Source: Comamonas terrigena NBRC 13299
GTDB lineage: Bacteria > Pseudomonadota > Gammaproteobacteria > Burkholderiales > Burkholderiaceae_C
Assembly: GCF_006740045.1 (NCBI RefSeq)
Contig: NZ_AP019749.1
Span: 4,297,001 to 4,361,000 of the forward strand
DNA length: 64,000 nucleotides
Reading direction: 5' to 3'
Both the position numbers and the translations under genes were made by a program. The stretch's first letter is position 1. Each line of letters opens with the position of its first letter. Shown here piece after piece: positions 28,696 to 37,385 of this stretch. Below the pieces are notes generated by a model, which saw nothing but the letters and a program-made list of their open reading frames with translations, did no database searches and was not told the origin of the DNA.

Positions 28696-29634
28696 CTATG
28701 CGCCCCAGACCATGGAGCGCATGGAGATGGCTGCCATCTGGTAGTCGGTGTTGAAGCTGCGCACCGCCTCTCCGCCCTCCACCGCACCGGCCGCATACAG
28801 CAGCGGCAGGTAATGGTCATGGCTGGGGTGGGCCATCTGCGCCACCGGCCCCAATTGCTGGAAGTCCACCAGACCCGCCAGATCCCCCTGGTCCACATGG
28901 CGGGCCACCATCTGGTCAAAGTCCACCGCCCAATCATAGGCCTGCTGGGGTGACGAGGTGCGCTGCAGCGCGCGCAGGTTGTGGACCACGTTGCCGCTGC
29001 CAACAATGAGCACGCCCCGCTCGCGCAAGGCCCGCAGCTGCTGGCCCAGCGCGTAATGCTCGGCCGGCGGGCGGCTGTAGTCCATGCTCAGCTGCACCAC
29101 CGGAATGGAGGCATCGGGAAACATGGGTTGGAGCACGCTCCAGGCCCCGTGGTCCAGCCCCCATGCCTGCGGGTCCACGCCCAGGGGCTGCCGGGTGTGC
29201 GGCATGTGCAGCTGGGCCGCCAGCTGGGTGGCCACCTGGGGGGCTCCCGGTGCCGGGTACTGCTGGGCAAACAGCTCCGGCGGAAATCCGCCGAAGTCAT
29301 GGATGGTCCTGGGCTGGGCCATGCCGGTCAGAAACGATCCGCCCTGCGTGAGCCAGTGCGCCGAGATGCACAGCACCAGCTGTGGCCGCTCCACCTGCGC
29401 CAGCAGCTCCTGCCCCAACTGCTGCCAGCTGCGGCGGTAGGCGTTGTCTTCGATGGCGTTCATCGGGCTGCCATGCCCCAGGAACAGCACCGGCATGCGG
29501 GGCGACGGCTTGAGCTCGGCAATGCCCGCCTGCACGGCGGCCTGCGCGACATCATTGGCACTGGTCATGCGCACTCCTGCTGCAGCCAGCGCCGCCGCAC
29601 CCGCGGCAGCTCCCAGCCACTGTCTGCGTTGCAT
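28696..29634 (-). CDS. ygiD: YgiD/LigB-family extradiol dioxygenase with Tat-like leader
   Basis: A 312-residue class III extradiol-type dioxygenase (DODA/YgiD family). MPVLFLGHGSPMNAIEDN, CISAHWLTQGG and WGLDHGAWSVLQPMFPDA carry the conserved metal-site histidines. E. coli YgiD is a 4,5-DOPA extradiol dioxygenase. Unlike that cytoplasmic enzyme, this protein starts MQRRQWLGAAAGAAALAAAG, a twin-arginine-like leader, so it may be exported. The ATG at 29634 begins that leader; a shorter start at MTSANDV would remove it. The physiological substrate is unknown. Confidence 0.85.
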   Translation of the reverse strand: MQRRQWLGAAAGAAALAAAGVRMTSANDVAQAAVQAGIAELKPSPRMPVLFLGHGSPMNAIEDNAYRRSWQQLGQELLAQVERPQLVLCISAHWLTQGGSFLTGMAQPRTIHDFGGFPPELFAQQYPAPGAPQVATQLAAQLHMPHTRQPLGVDPQAWGLDHGAWSVLQPMFPDASIPVVQLSMDYSRPPAEHYALGQQLRALRERGVLIVGSGNVVHNLRALQRTSSPQQAYDWAVDFDQMVARHVDQGDLAGLVDFQQLGPVAQMAHPSHDHYLPLLYAAGAVEGGEAVRSFNTDYQMAAISMRSMVWGA

Positions 29635-29674
29635 CTTCCCACTTTCGCACGGTGCCCGCAGCACCGCGGGCATG

Positions 29675-29698
29675 AAAAAAGGGTGCCCACGGGCACCC
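29675..29698 (-). terminator. Rho-independent terminator downstream of ubiA
   Basis: Minus strand GGGTGCCC-GT-GGGCACCC followed by TTTTTT, 43 nt after the ubiA stop. Also just upstream of the ygiD start. Confidence 0.88.
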
Positions 29699-29740
29699 TG
29701 GCTGGAAGGAGGGAGCCAGAGCGGCCCCGGCAAGTTCCGC

Positions 29741-30631
29741 TCAGCGCAGCGCGAACCCCAGCGCCACACCGGCAAACATGCAGGCACCGATCCAATGGCT
29801 TTTGCTGAAGGCCACAAAACAGCCTTCGCGCGTGCGGTGCCGGATCAGCGTGTAGTGCCACACGAGCTGCGCCGCCGCCGCGCCCATGCCCAGCCAGAAC
29901 GGCCAGCCCAGCTGGTACGGCGCCAGCACCCAGGCCGTCAGGCCCCAGCACAGCACGAAGAAGGCCATGATGCCGGCCACATCGAAACGGCCCAGCGTGA
30001 TGGCCGACGTCTTCATGCCGATCTTCAGATCGTCGTCGCGGTCCACCATGGCGTACTCGGTGTCGTAGGCCAGCACCAGGAACATATTGGCCAGCCACAG
30101 CACCCAGGCGGCCAGCGGTACGCTGCCTGTCACTGCGGCAAAGGCAATCACGATGCCGAAGTTGAAGGCGATGCCCAGAAAGGCCTGGGGCATGGCAAAG
30201 AAGCGCTTGGTGAACGGGTAGAGGATGGTGAACAGCACGGCCGGCACCGACCAGGCCACCGCCTCCCAGCGCGTCGACAGCACCAGACCGAATGCCACCA
30301 GGGTGAGCACCACGCCGACCATGACCGCCTCTGGCACCGAGACCTGGCCGCTGGTGATGGGCCGCTGCGTGGTGCGCTTCACATGCTTGTCGAAGTCGCG
30401 GTCGGCAATGTCGTTGATGGTGCAGCCGGCGCTGCGCATCAGCACCGTGCCCAGCACAAAGACGAGCAGCAGATGCCAGCCCGGAAACCCGTCTGCAGCC
30501 ACCCACAGCGCTGCCAGCGTGGGCCAGACCAGCACCAGCCAGCCCGCGGGGCGGTTCCAGCGGATCAGGTCCAGATACAGCGACAGTTTGCTGCGCGCCG
30601 GTGCAGCAGGGGAAGCAACAGGGGAGGTCAT
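29741..30631 (-). CDS. ubiA: 4-hydroxybenzoate polyprenyltransferase
   Basis: A 296-residue membrane prenyltransferase attaching the polyprenyl chain to 4-hydroxybenzoate in ubiquinone synthesis. Both Asp-rich Mg/diphosphate motifs are present: [20 protein letters not shown] (NDxxDxxxD) and [18 protein letters not shown]. About eight hydrophobic helices follow. The ATG at 30631 begins [27 protein letters not shown] ends exactly 8 nt before this ATG, so a promoter here would produce a nearly leaderless mRNA; no Shine-Dalgarno is seen. Confidence 0.95.
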   Translation of the reverse strand: MTSPVASPAAPARSKLSLYLDLIRWNRPAGWLVLVWPTLAALWVAADGFPGWHLLLVFVLGTVLMRSAGCTINDIADRDFDKHVKRTTQRPITSGQVSVPEAVMVGVVLTLVAFGLVLSTRWEAVAWSVPAVLFTILYPFTKRFFAMPQAFLGIAFNFGIVIAFAAVTGSVPLAAWVLWLANMFLVLAYDTEYAMVDRDDDLKIGMKTSAITLGRFDVAGIMAFFVLCWGLTAWVLAPYQLGWPFWLGMGAAAAQLVWHYTLIRHRTREGCFVAFSKSHWIGACMFAGVALGFALR

Positions 30632-30639
30632 AGCCGGGA

Positions 30640-30645
30640 ATTGTC
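30640..30645 (-). promoter_or_regulatory. GCGACAAT element 8 nt upstream of ubiA ATG
   Basis: GACAAT on the minus strand, separated from the ATG by TCCCGGCT. If it is a -10, the transcript starts at or next to the ATG. No good -35 is visible. Confidence 0.45.
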
Positions 30646-30650
30646 GCGCC

Positions 30651-30682
30651 AAATGCACAACGCCCGCTGGCAGCGGGCGTTG
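30651..30682 (-). terminator. Terminator downstream of dps
   Basis: A perfect 12-bp inverted repeat CAACGCCCGCTG / CAGCGGGCGTTG around one base, followed on the minus strand by TGCATTTGG. The tail is only mildly U-rich. Confidence 0.65.
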
Positions 30683-30710
30683 CGACTGAGCAGTCTGGTG
30701 CGGGAAGTGG

Positions 30711-31250
30711 TCAGTCTTCCAGCAGCGAGCGCAGCATCCAGGCAGTCTGCTCATGCACCGTCAGGCGCTGGGTCAGCAGGTCGGCCGTGGGCTCGTCGCT
30801 GGCCTTGTCCGCCAGGGGGAACAGTTCGCGCGCGGTGCGGGCCACGGCTTCGTTGCCCTGTACCAGGATGCGGATCATCTCCACGGCCTTGGGCGGGGTG
30901 GCGGGCACATCGGGCAGGCTGGTCAGCTTGCCGAACTGGGCATAGGAGCCGGGGGCAAAGTGGCCCAGCGAGCGGATGCGCTCGGCAATCGGGTCCACCG
31001 CATTCCACAGCTCGGTGTACTGGCCCATGAACATGGTGTGCAGGGTGTTGAACATCGGACCCGTCACATTCCAGTGGAAATTGTGCGTGGTCAGGTACAG
31101 CGTGTAGGTGTCGGCCAGCAGGCGCGACAGGCCTTTGGCAATCGCTTCACGGTCCTTGTCGCTGATACCGATATTGATAGCAGGCACTGCCGGTACAGCC
31201 TCGGTCTTGCTGTCTTTCTTAACGCTTGTCTTGCTCGAATCTTTGGCCAT
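30711..31250 (-). CDS. dps: Dps family DNA-protection ferritin
   Basis: A 179-residue Dps. Dodecameric mini-ferritins of this family oxidise Fe(II) with H2O2 and bind DNA. The ferroxidase-site residues lie in [19 protein letters not shown] and [13 protein letters not shown]. The N-terminal tail ([18 protein letters not shown]) is Lys/Ser-rich and fits DNA binding. It lies 93 bp downstream of oxyR on the same strand, an arrangement also described for oxyR-dpsA in Burkholderia, so OxyR control is likely. Confidence 0.95.
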   Translation of the reverse strand: MAKDSSKTSVKKDSKTEAVPAVPAINIGISDKDREAIAKGLSRLLADTYTLYLTTHNFHWNVTGPMFNTLHTMFMGQYTELWNAVDPIAERIRSLGHFAPGSYAQFGKLTSLPDVPATPPKAVEMIRILVQGNEAVARTARELFPLADKASDEPTADLLTQRLTVHEQTAWMLRSLLED

Positions 31251-31343
31251 GGATCTGGACTCCTTTCATGCAAGCCCCGTGGGGCGTTCTGAAAACTGTA
31301 GCGCACAACGCGCGCGCTGTCATGCGCGCGGCTGTGACCAAGC

Positions 31344-32309
31344 TCAAGATAGGCGCGTGACGCCCGGCAGCGCGCAGGCGTAGACGGCGTTGCGCAGCGC
31401 GGCAATGGCTTCGTAGCGGGTGAAGCTGCGGCGCCAGACCAGCACCACGCGGCGGCTGGGAGGCGGCACACCGTCTTCTTCGACGATGGGCAGGTAGCGG
31501 ATGTGCGGCTCGTCCGATTTGCGGCGGCGCGGCGTGTCCAGCGCATCCTTGGGCACGGACAGGCGCGGCACCAGGGTCACGCCCATGCCGGCGGCCACCA
31601 TGTGCTTGATGGTTTCCAGCGACGAGCCTTCGAAGGTGCGGCGGATGCCTTCGGCATTGCTGGCGTAGCGGGCGAACTCGGGACAGACCTCGAGCACATG
31701 GTCGCGGAAGCAGTGGCCTGCGCCCAGCAGCAGCATGGTCTCGTTCTTCAGGTCCATGGTGGACAACGGTGGACTTCTGCGCCAGCGGGGGTGGCTGCTG
31801 GGCACGGCGGCCATGAAGGGCTCGTCGTACAGCGGCGCGATGGCCAGGCCGGTGTCGGGGAAGGGCTCGGCCACGATGGCACAGTCGATCTCGCCGGTGC
31901 GCAGCATTTCCAGCAGCTTGACGGTGAAGTTCTCCTGCAGCATCAGCGGCATCTGCGGTGTGCGCTCGATGGAGTTGCGCACCAGATCGGGCAGCAGATA
32001 GGGGCCGATGGTGTAGATCACCCCCAGCGTCAGCACGCCGGACAGCGGGTCCTTGCCACGCTTGGCGATCTCCTTGATCGCGGCCGCCTGTTCCAGCACG
32101 CTCTGCGCCTGGCGCACGATTTCCTCACCCAGCGGCGTCACCGTCACTTCCCCCGCGCTGCGCTCGAACAGCTTGACGTCCAGTTCATCCTCGAGCTTCT
32201 TGATCGCCACAGACAGCGTGGGCTGCGACACATAGCAGGCATCGGCCGCGCGGCCAAAGTGCTTTTCTCGGGCAACCGCAACGATGTACTTCAGTTCTGT
32301 GAGCGTCAT
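31344..32309 (-). CDS. oxyR: LysR-type peroxide sensor OxyR
   Basis: A 321-residue LysR-type regulator. The N-terminal helix-turn-helix is KHFGRAADACYVSQPTLSVAIKKLEDEL (~16-43). The effector domain has GAGHCFRDHVLEVCPEF with cysteines at 200 and 209, equivalent to the H2O2-sensing C199-C208 pair of E. coli OxyR. The redox cysteines, dps downstream and recG upstream make OxyR rather than another LysR protein. The 147-bp gap to recG presumably holds an autoregulated promoter. Confidence 0.96.
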   Translation of the reverse strand: MTLTELKYIVAVAREKHFGRAADACYVSQPTLSVAIKKLEDELDVKLFERSAGEVTVTPLGEEIVRQAQSVLEQAAAIKEIAKRGKDPLSGVLTLGVIYTIGPYLLPDLVRNSIERTPQMPLMLQENFTVKLLEMLRTGEIDCAIVAEPFPDTGLAIAPLYDEPFMAAVPSSHPRWRRSPPLSTMDLKNETMLLLGAGHCFRDHVLEVCPEFARYASNAEGIRRTFEGSSLETIKHMVAAGMGVTLVPRLSVPKDALDTPRRRKSDEPHIRYLPIVEEDGVPPPSRRVVLVWRRSFTRYEAIAALRNAVYACALPGVTRLS

Positions 32310-32456
32310 GGCGTGTGTGGATCTTTTCTATGCAGGGAGAGGACTCAACATTTTGCATGCCCTCGCTTGTTTCGCAGTCAGGGTGCAGCGATTTTTTCAG
32401 AAAAATGTCAGCTGAACACCAGATATCGACCGCATATCGTGCGCTGATCCGGAAGT

Positions 32457-34574
32457 TCACGCCTTGAGGTATTCGGCCTTGCCGCCCAGCCAGCGTGAAA
32501 TATGCATCTCCGCCAGCAGCGGATGCTGCTCCAGCATGGATGGTGCCAGCTCACGCGCCCATTCCAGCAGCGCAATGTCCTGCTCCAGATCGGCAAAGCG
32601 CAGCATGGCCGCGCCCGACTGGCGTGCGCCCAGGAATTCGCCCGGGCCGCGGATTTCCAGGTCGCGCCGCGCAATCTCGAAGCCATCGTTGGTCTCGGCC
32701 ATGGCGCGCAGCCGCTCCTTGCCGGTATCGGACAAGCGCCCGTTGTCGTTGACCGCATACAGCAGCACGCAGGCCGAAGCCGCCGCGCCCCGCCCCACGC
32801 GGCCGCGCAGCTGGTGCAGCTGGCTCAGGCCAAACCGCTCGGCATGCTCGATCACCATCAGGCTGGCATTGGGCACGTCCACCCCCACTTCGATCACCGT
32901 GGTGGACACCAGCACGCCCATGATGCCGGCCGTGAACAGCTCCATCACGGCCTTCTTCTCGGCCGTGGGCATGCGCGAGTGCAGCAGCCCCACCATCACG
33001 CCGGGCAGGGCTTCGCTCAGATCGGTGTGCGTGGCCGTGGCATTGGACAGGTCCAGCGCCTCGCTTTCCTCGATCAGCGGGCACACCCAGTAGACCTGCC
33101 GCCCGGCGGCCACCTGGGCACCGATGCGGGCGATGACCTCGTCCTTGCGACTGTCCGAGATGACCTTGGTCACGATGGGCGTGCGCCCCGGTGGCAGCTC
33201 GTCGATGACGGACACATCCAGATCCGCGTAATAGCTCATCGCCAGGGTGCGGGGAATGGGCGTGGCACTCATCATCAGCAGGTGCGGCTCCAGGCCGGCA
33301 TGGGCCAGCTTCTGCCGCAATGCCAGGCGCTGGGCCACACCAAAGCGGTGTTGCTCGTCGATCACGGCCAGCGCCAGGTTGTGGAACTGCACCTGCTCCT
33401 GGATCACCGCATGCGTGCCGACCACCAGCGCGGCTTCGCCGCTGGCCACCAGCGCCAGCATGGCGGCACGTTCCTTTTTTTTCTGCGCCCCGGACAGCCA
33501 GGCCACTTTTTTGCCCAGCGGCTCCAGGATGGGCTCCAGCCAGCCCACCAGCTTGCCGAAGTGCTGTTCGGCCAGGATTTCAGTGGGCGCCATCAGCGCG
33601 CACTGCCAGCCGGCGGCAATGCAGACCATGGCCGACAGGGCGGCCACCACGGTCTTGCCCGAGCCCACATCGCCCTGCAGCAGGCGGTGCATGGGCATGG
33701 TGCGCGCCATGTCATCGGCGATTTCGCGGCAGACGCGCTGCTGGGCCCCGGTCAGGCCAAAAGGCAGGACCGCCAGAAACTGCTCCACCAAGGACTGCTC
33801 CCCGGCGGCAGGCGGCGGCACGCGCAAGGCCGGGGCCCTGAGCCGCGCACGCTCGCGCTTGGCCTGGTACTGCGACAGCTGCTGGGCCAGCAGCTCTTCG
33901 GCCTTCAGGCGCTGCCAGGCCGGGTGGGAATGGTCTTCCAGCGTGGCCAGCGCCACATCGGGTGTGGGGTTGTGCAGGAAATAAAGCGCCTCCCGCAAGC
34001 CCAGCAGGCCATGCAGCCCCGCTTCGCTCCAGTACGGCAGCACCGGCGGCGGCGTGCCCGGCGGCAGCGTCTCGGGCAGCTGCACACGCTGCAACGCACT
34101 GGCAATCGCACGGCGCAAATAGGGCTGCGGCAGGCCGGCGGTGGTCGGGTAGATGGGGGTCAGCGCCTGGGGCAGCTCGCCACCGGCCAGCTTGAAGGCA
34201 GGGTGCAGCATCTGCCGCCCCCAGAACCCCCCTTTGACTTCGCCCCGGATGCGCAGCACCGCCCCCGGCGACAGGGTTTTCTGGTGCGAGGGGTAGAAGC
34301 TGAAGAAGGTGAGCACGCAGGTGCCGGTGCCGTCGTCCACCGTGACCTTGAGCATGCGGCGGGGGCGCAGCTGGACTTCGCTCTGGGTGACCGTGGCTTC
34401 GATCTGCACCGTCTCGCCATCGCGCGCATTCTTCAGCGGGATGATGCGGGTTTCGTCCTCGTAGCGCAGCGGCAGGTGCAGGGCCAGATCGATGTCACGC
34501 ACCAGGCCCAGCTTGTGCATGGCCTGTTGGGCGGCACTGGCGGCAGGTTTTTTGGCGGGAACAGAAGCAGGCAT
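32457..34574 (-). CDS. recG: ATP-dependent DNA helicase RecG
   Basis: A 705-residue RecG, which remodels stalled replication forks and branched DNA. An N-terminal wedge/OB domain (~60-160) is followed by two helicase domains: Walker A LLQGDVGSGKTVVAALSAM, DExH box VIDEQHRFGVAQR, motif III LMMSATPIPRTLAM and the TRG region. ATG 34574 gives MPASVPAKKPAASAAQQAM; the start could be slightly different as the first 25 residues are not conserved. It is upstream of oxyR in the same orientation, a neighbourhood conserved in betaproteobacteria. Confidence 0.96.
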   Translation of the reverse strand: MPASVPAKKPAASAAQQAMHKLGLVRDIDLALHLPLRYEDETRIIPLKNARDGETVQIEATVTQSEVQLRPRRMLKVTVDDGTGTCVLTFFSFYPSHQKTLSPGAVLRIRGEVKGGFWGRQMLHPAFKLAGGELPQALTPIYPTTAGLPQPYLRRAIASALQRVQLPETLPPGTPPPVLPYWSEAGLHGLLGLREALYFLHNPTPDVALATLEDHSHPAWQRLKAEELLAQQLSQYQAKRERARLRAPALRVPPPAAGEQSLVEQFLAVLPFGLTGAQQRVCREIADDMARTMPMHRLLQGDVGSGKTVVAALSAMVCIAAGWQCALMAPTEILAEQHFGKLVGWLEPILEPLGKKVAWLSGAQKKKERAAMLALVASGEAALVVGTHAVIQEQVQFHNLALAVIDEQHRFGVAQRLALRQKLAHAGLEPHLLMMSATPIPRTLAMSYYADLDVSVIDELPPGRTPIVTKVISDSRKDEVIARIGAQVAAGRQVYWVCPLIEESEALDLSNATATHTDLSEALPGVMVGLLHSRMPTAEKKAVMELFTAGIMGVLVSTTVIEVGVDVPNASLMVIEHAERFGLSQLHQLRGRVGRGAAASACVLLYAVNDNGRLSDTGKERLRAMAETNDGFEIARRDLEIRGPGEFLGARQSGAAMLRFADLEQDIALLEWARELAPSMLEQHPLLAEMHISRWLGGKAEYLKA

Positions 34575-34672
34575 GAGCAGAATCAAACAGCAGGCAGGCG
34601 ATGGCGACAAGCAGCGGGGGACAGGCTACCATGGTCCACTCCTGACCAGCGCCAAAGTGCCGCCCCTATCGC

Positions 34673-35926
34673 ATGTTCAAGCGCATCTCCGTTCAGCACC
34701 TGACCACCGGCATGTACATCTACGAGATGTGCGGCCCCTGGATCTCCCACCCTTTCTGGCGCAGTGCCTTCCTGCTGACCGATGCGTCCGACCTGCAGCG
34801 GCTGCGCAAAAGCAAGGTCACGGAGGTCTGGATCGATCCGGCCCGCGGCAAGGACATTGCCCCCGGCGTGCCCTGCGTGGTCTGGGATCCCCAGCAGACA
34901 TCCGACCCGGACCGCACACCGCCCACGGCCAAACCGCAGGCGCGCCCGCTGGCGGCCATCGACACGGCGCCGACCTCCCTTGGCAAGGAGCTGCACACGG
35001 CCATGGCGCTGTGCGAGCAGTCGCGCGATGCCATGCTGGACATGTTCAGCGAAGCCCGCATGGGGCGCGCCATCGGCATGGACATGGCCGAGAACCTGGT
35101 CAACGAAATCACCGGCTCCGTGCTGCGCAGCCCGGATGCACTGCTGAGCGTGGCGCGCCTGAAGACGGCCGACAACTACACCTATATGCACTCGGTGGCG
35201 GTCAGCGGCCTGATGGTGGCGCTGGCACGCAAGCTGGGCCATGACGAGGCCGCGGTCCGGCGCGCCGGCATGGCCGGCCTGCTGCACGACCTGGGCAAGG
35301 CCCACATGGACCCGGCCATTCTGAACAAACCCGGGCAACTGACGGACGCAGAGTTTGCGCACATCAAGGGCCACCCCCGCGCCGCCTATGACCTGCTGTG
35401 CGGCAGCAGCGACATGGATGCCACCGTGCTGGACGCCTGCCTGCATCACCACGAGCGGCTGGATGGCGGTGGCTACCCCGACGGACTGGGGGGCGATGAA
35501 ATCAGCCTGCTGGCACGCATGACCGCCATCTGCGATGTGTACGACGCCATCACCTCCGACCGCCCCTACAAGAAAGGCTGGCCCCCGTCCGAATCGCTGC
35601 GCCGCATGGCCGAATGGACGGGTACCCACCTGGACAAGCGCCTGTTCGAAACCTTTGTCAAAACCGTGGGCATCTACCCGGTGGGATCGTTGGTGCGCCT
35701 GCAATCCGAACGGCTGGCCGTGGTCAGCGAGCCCTCGGTCAAAAGCCTGACCGCCCCCCGCGTGGTGGTGTTTTACTGCACACAAAGCCAGCGCAATCTC
35801 AGCCCCCAACTGGTCGATCTGTCCCAGCCGGGCCAGGACCGCATCGTCTGCCAGGAAGACCCGGGCGAATGGCCGTTCACCCACCTGGAAACGCTGTGGC
35901 GCAAGGGTGCAGCTGCCACTGCCTGA
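34673..35926 (+). CDS. HD-GYP cyclic-di-GMP phosphodiesterase with DUF3391
   Basis: A 417-residue two-domain protein: N-terminal DUF3391 (~1-140, starting FKRISVQHLTTGMYIYEMCGPWISHPFW) and C-terminal HD-GYP domain (~150-350). Catalytic motifs are intact: HDLGK at 205-209, HHER at 259-262 and GYP at 267-269. It should linearise c-di-GMP to pGpG/GMP. Cytoplasmic, no signal or membrane segment. It is transcribed convergently with a GGDEF cyclase 61 bp away, so both ends of c-di-GMP turnover are encoded side by side between recG and queA. Confidence 0.93.
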   Translation: MFKRISVQHLTTGMYIYEMCGPWISHPFWRSAFLLTDASDLQRLRKSKVTEVWIDPARGKDIAPGVPCVVWDPQQTSDPDRTPPTAKPQARPLAAIDTAPTSLGKELHTAMALCEQSRDAMLDMFSEARMGRAIGMDMAENLVNEITGSVLRSPDALLSVARLKTADNYTYMHSVAVSGLMVALARKLGHDEAAVRRAGMAGLLHDLGKAHMDPAILNKPGQLTDAEFAHIKGHPRAAYDLLCGSSDMDATVLDACLHHHERLDGGGYPDGLGGDEISLLARMTAICDVYDAITSDRPYKKGWPPSESLRRMAEWTGTHLDKRLFETFVKTVGIYPVGSLVRLQSERLAVVSEPSVKSLTAPRVVVFYCTQSQRNLSPQLVDLSQPGQDRIVCQEDPGEWPFTHLETLWRKGAAATA

Positions 35927-35986
35927 AGGCGCCACGGGGCGCGGTAGGCAAGCGCCCGCCTGCAGGCTGCAAGGCGCGTGCGGGCT

Positions 35987-37168
35987 TCAGACCGGCTGCT
36001 GGGTGGCGTCTTCCGCCGGCACCTGCGGCGCGGCTGCCAGCTGGCAGCCGTTGCGCCCCAGCGATTTCGCGCCGTAAAGCGCCGCATCGGCCATGTCCAC
36101 CAGCTGGGTGCGGCCATAGCGACCGTCCTTGCTGGCGGGCGGCACCATGCTGGCCGCGCCCGCGCTGACGGTGACGCAAGGCCAGACCGGCGAGTTGCCG
36201 TGCGCCAGCTCCAGCAGGCGTACATTGCGCACGATCTGCCTGGCCACGGCCAGCGCGCCTTCGGCGTCGGTGTCCGGCAGGATCACGGCAAACTCTTCAC
36301 CACCGTAGCGCGCCACCACATCGCTGACGCGGTGCACGCTGGTGCGCAACGCCTGGGCGACGGCCTGCAGGCAGCGGTCGCCCTGCTGGTGGCCGTGGTG
36401 GTCGTTGTAGCGCTTGAAATGGTCCACATCGACCATCACCAGCCCCACGGGCCGGCCGCTGCGGCCGGCCTGGGCACAGGCCTGCACCAGGCGTTCCTCA
36501 AAGTAGGCGCGGTTGGCAATCTGCAGCAGGCCATCGGTGCGCGACATGGCTTCCAGCCGCACATTGGCCTGGGCCAGCTCCTGGGTGCGTTCGGCCACGC
36601 GTTCTTCCAGCAGCAGATTGGATTCGGCCAGCTGCATGTTCTGCAGCGACAGCGCGGTGTAGAGCTTGCCGATCATCTTCAGCAGCGCCTGGGTGCCGTT
36701 GTCGTTGTTGCGGCGCTCCTGGTCGAAGGCCTGGGCCGGCGACAGGCCGCCGCGGATAGAGCAGATCTGCCGCGCCATCGACTGGTCCACGCCCAGGATG
36801 TGCAGGCCCAGCCACGAGGTCAGAAAGCCCACCAGCGTGGTGCCCGGGTCGGCCATGCTCTTGCGCTGGCGCCACAGCAGCGCCACCTGCTCCACAAACT
36901 GCTGGTGCAGATGGCGGTGCGGCTGCATGTGGCGTTCGTCCAGGCCGTGCTGCTGCATCAGCTCTTCTTCTTCGGCAAAGTGGTATTCGGTATAGGCCAG
37001 CAGACGGCGGTAGATGTCTTCCAGCAGGGCGTCGTTGTCCTGGCCCTGCCCCTGGCGAAACAGCGCACCGCTCAATTCGTTGAACAGATCCACCAGCGCA
37101 TGGTGTTGCCCATCCACGCCTTCCAGATCGGTAATGAAGTTGTCGTCCCAGACAAATGTCGTGTCCAT
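35987..37168 (-). CDS. Hemerythrin-GGDEF diguanylate cyclase
   Basis: A 393-residue cyclase. An N-terminal bacteriohemerythrin domain (~1-130) shows the His/Glu diiron ligands in GVDGQHHALVDLFNEL, YHFAEEEELMQQHG and HMQPHRHLHQQF. A coiled coil (NMQLAESNLLLEERVAERTQEL) leads to a GGDEF domain with active site RYGGEEFAVILPD; RVSD five residues before it is an intact inhibitory I-site. Hemerythrin domains bind O2 or NO at a diiron centre, so output is probably gas/redox dependent and product-inhibited. ATG 37168 is preferred to GTG 37174. Confidence 0.92.
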   Translation of the reverse strand: MDTTFVWDDNFITDLEGVDGQHHALVDLFNELSGALFRQGQGQDNDALLEDIYRRLLAYTEYHFAEEEELMQQHGLDERHMQPHRHLHQQFVEQVALLWRQRKSMADPGTTLVGFLTSWLGLHILGVDQSMARQICSIRGGLSPAQAFDQERRNNDNGTQALLKMIGKLYTALSLQNMQLAESNLLLEERVAERTQELAQANVRLEAMSRTDGLLQIANRAYFEERLVQACAQAGRSGRPVGLVMVDVDHFKRYNDHHGHQQGDRCLQAVAQALRTSVHRVSDVVARYGGEEFAVILPDTDAEGALAVARQIVRNVRLLELAHGNSPVWPCVTVSAGAASMVPPASKDGRYGRTQLVDMADAALYGAKSLGRNGCQLAAAPQVPAEDATQQPV

Positions 37169-37326
37169 GCCCACACCACTTGTTGCAGTAAGTAACTAGC
37201 CAGTCTAGGCCGTGCGCTTTGTACGTGTACTGATACGGCGCAAACATTCCCATGGACCCCGGGGACATATGTGGAGCGATCAGGGGAATTACCCGTATGC
37301 TTTTGCGCCCCGTCGCCGGTATTTGC

Positions 37327-37332
37327 GACAAT
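37327..37332 (+). promoter_or_regulatory. GCGACAAT element upstream of queA
   Basis: TTTGC-GACAAT, an extended -10-like element 53 nt upstream of the queA ATG; TTGCGC lies 18 bp upstream as a possible -35. Confidence 0.5.
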
Positions 37333-37385
37333 TCGTCTTTCGGTTTCGACCTTGGAACGGGCTTGTCAGGCCCTCAAGAACACGC

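Noticed and set aside
32502..34703. A 733-codon plus-strand frame opposite recG
   Set aside because: Mirror of recG with no recognisable domain.
37175..37385. preQ1 riboswitch upstream of queA
   Set aside because: No preQ1-class stem and A-rich tail is visible; only a -10-like element was found.
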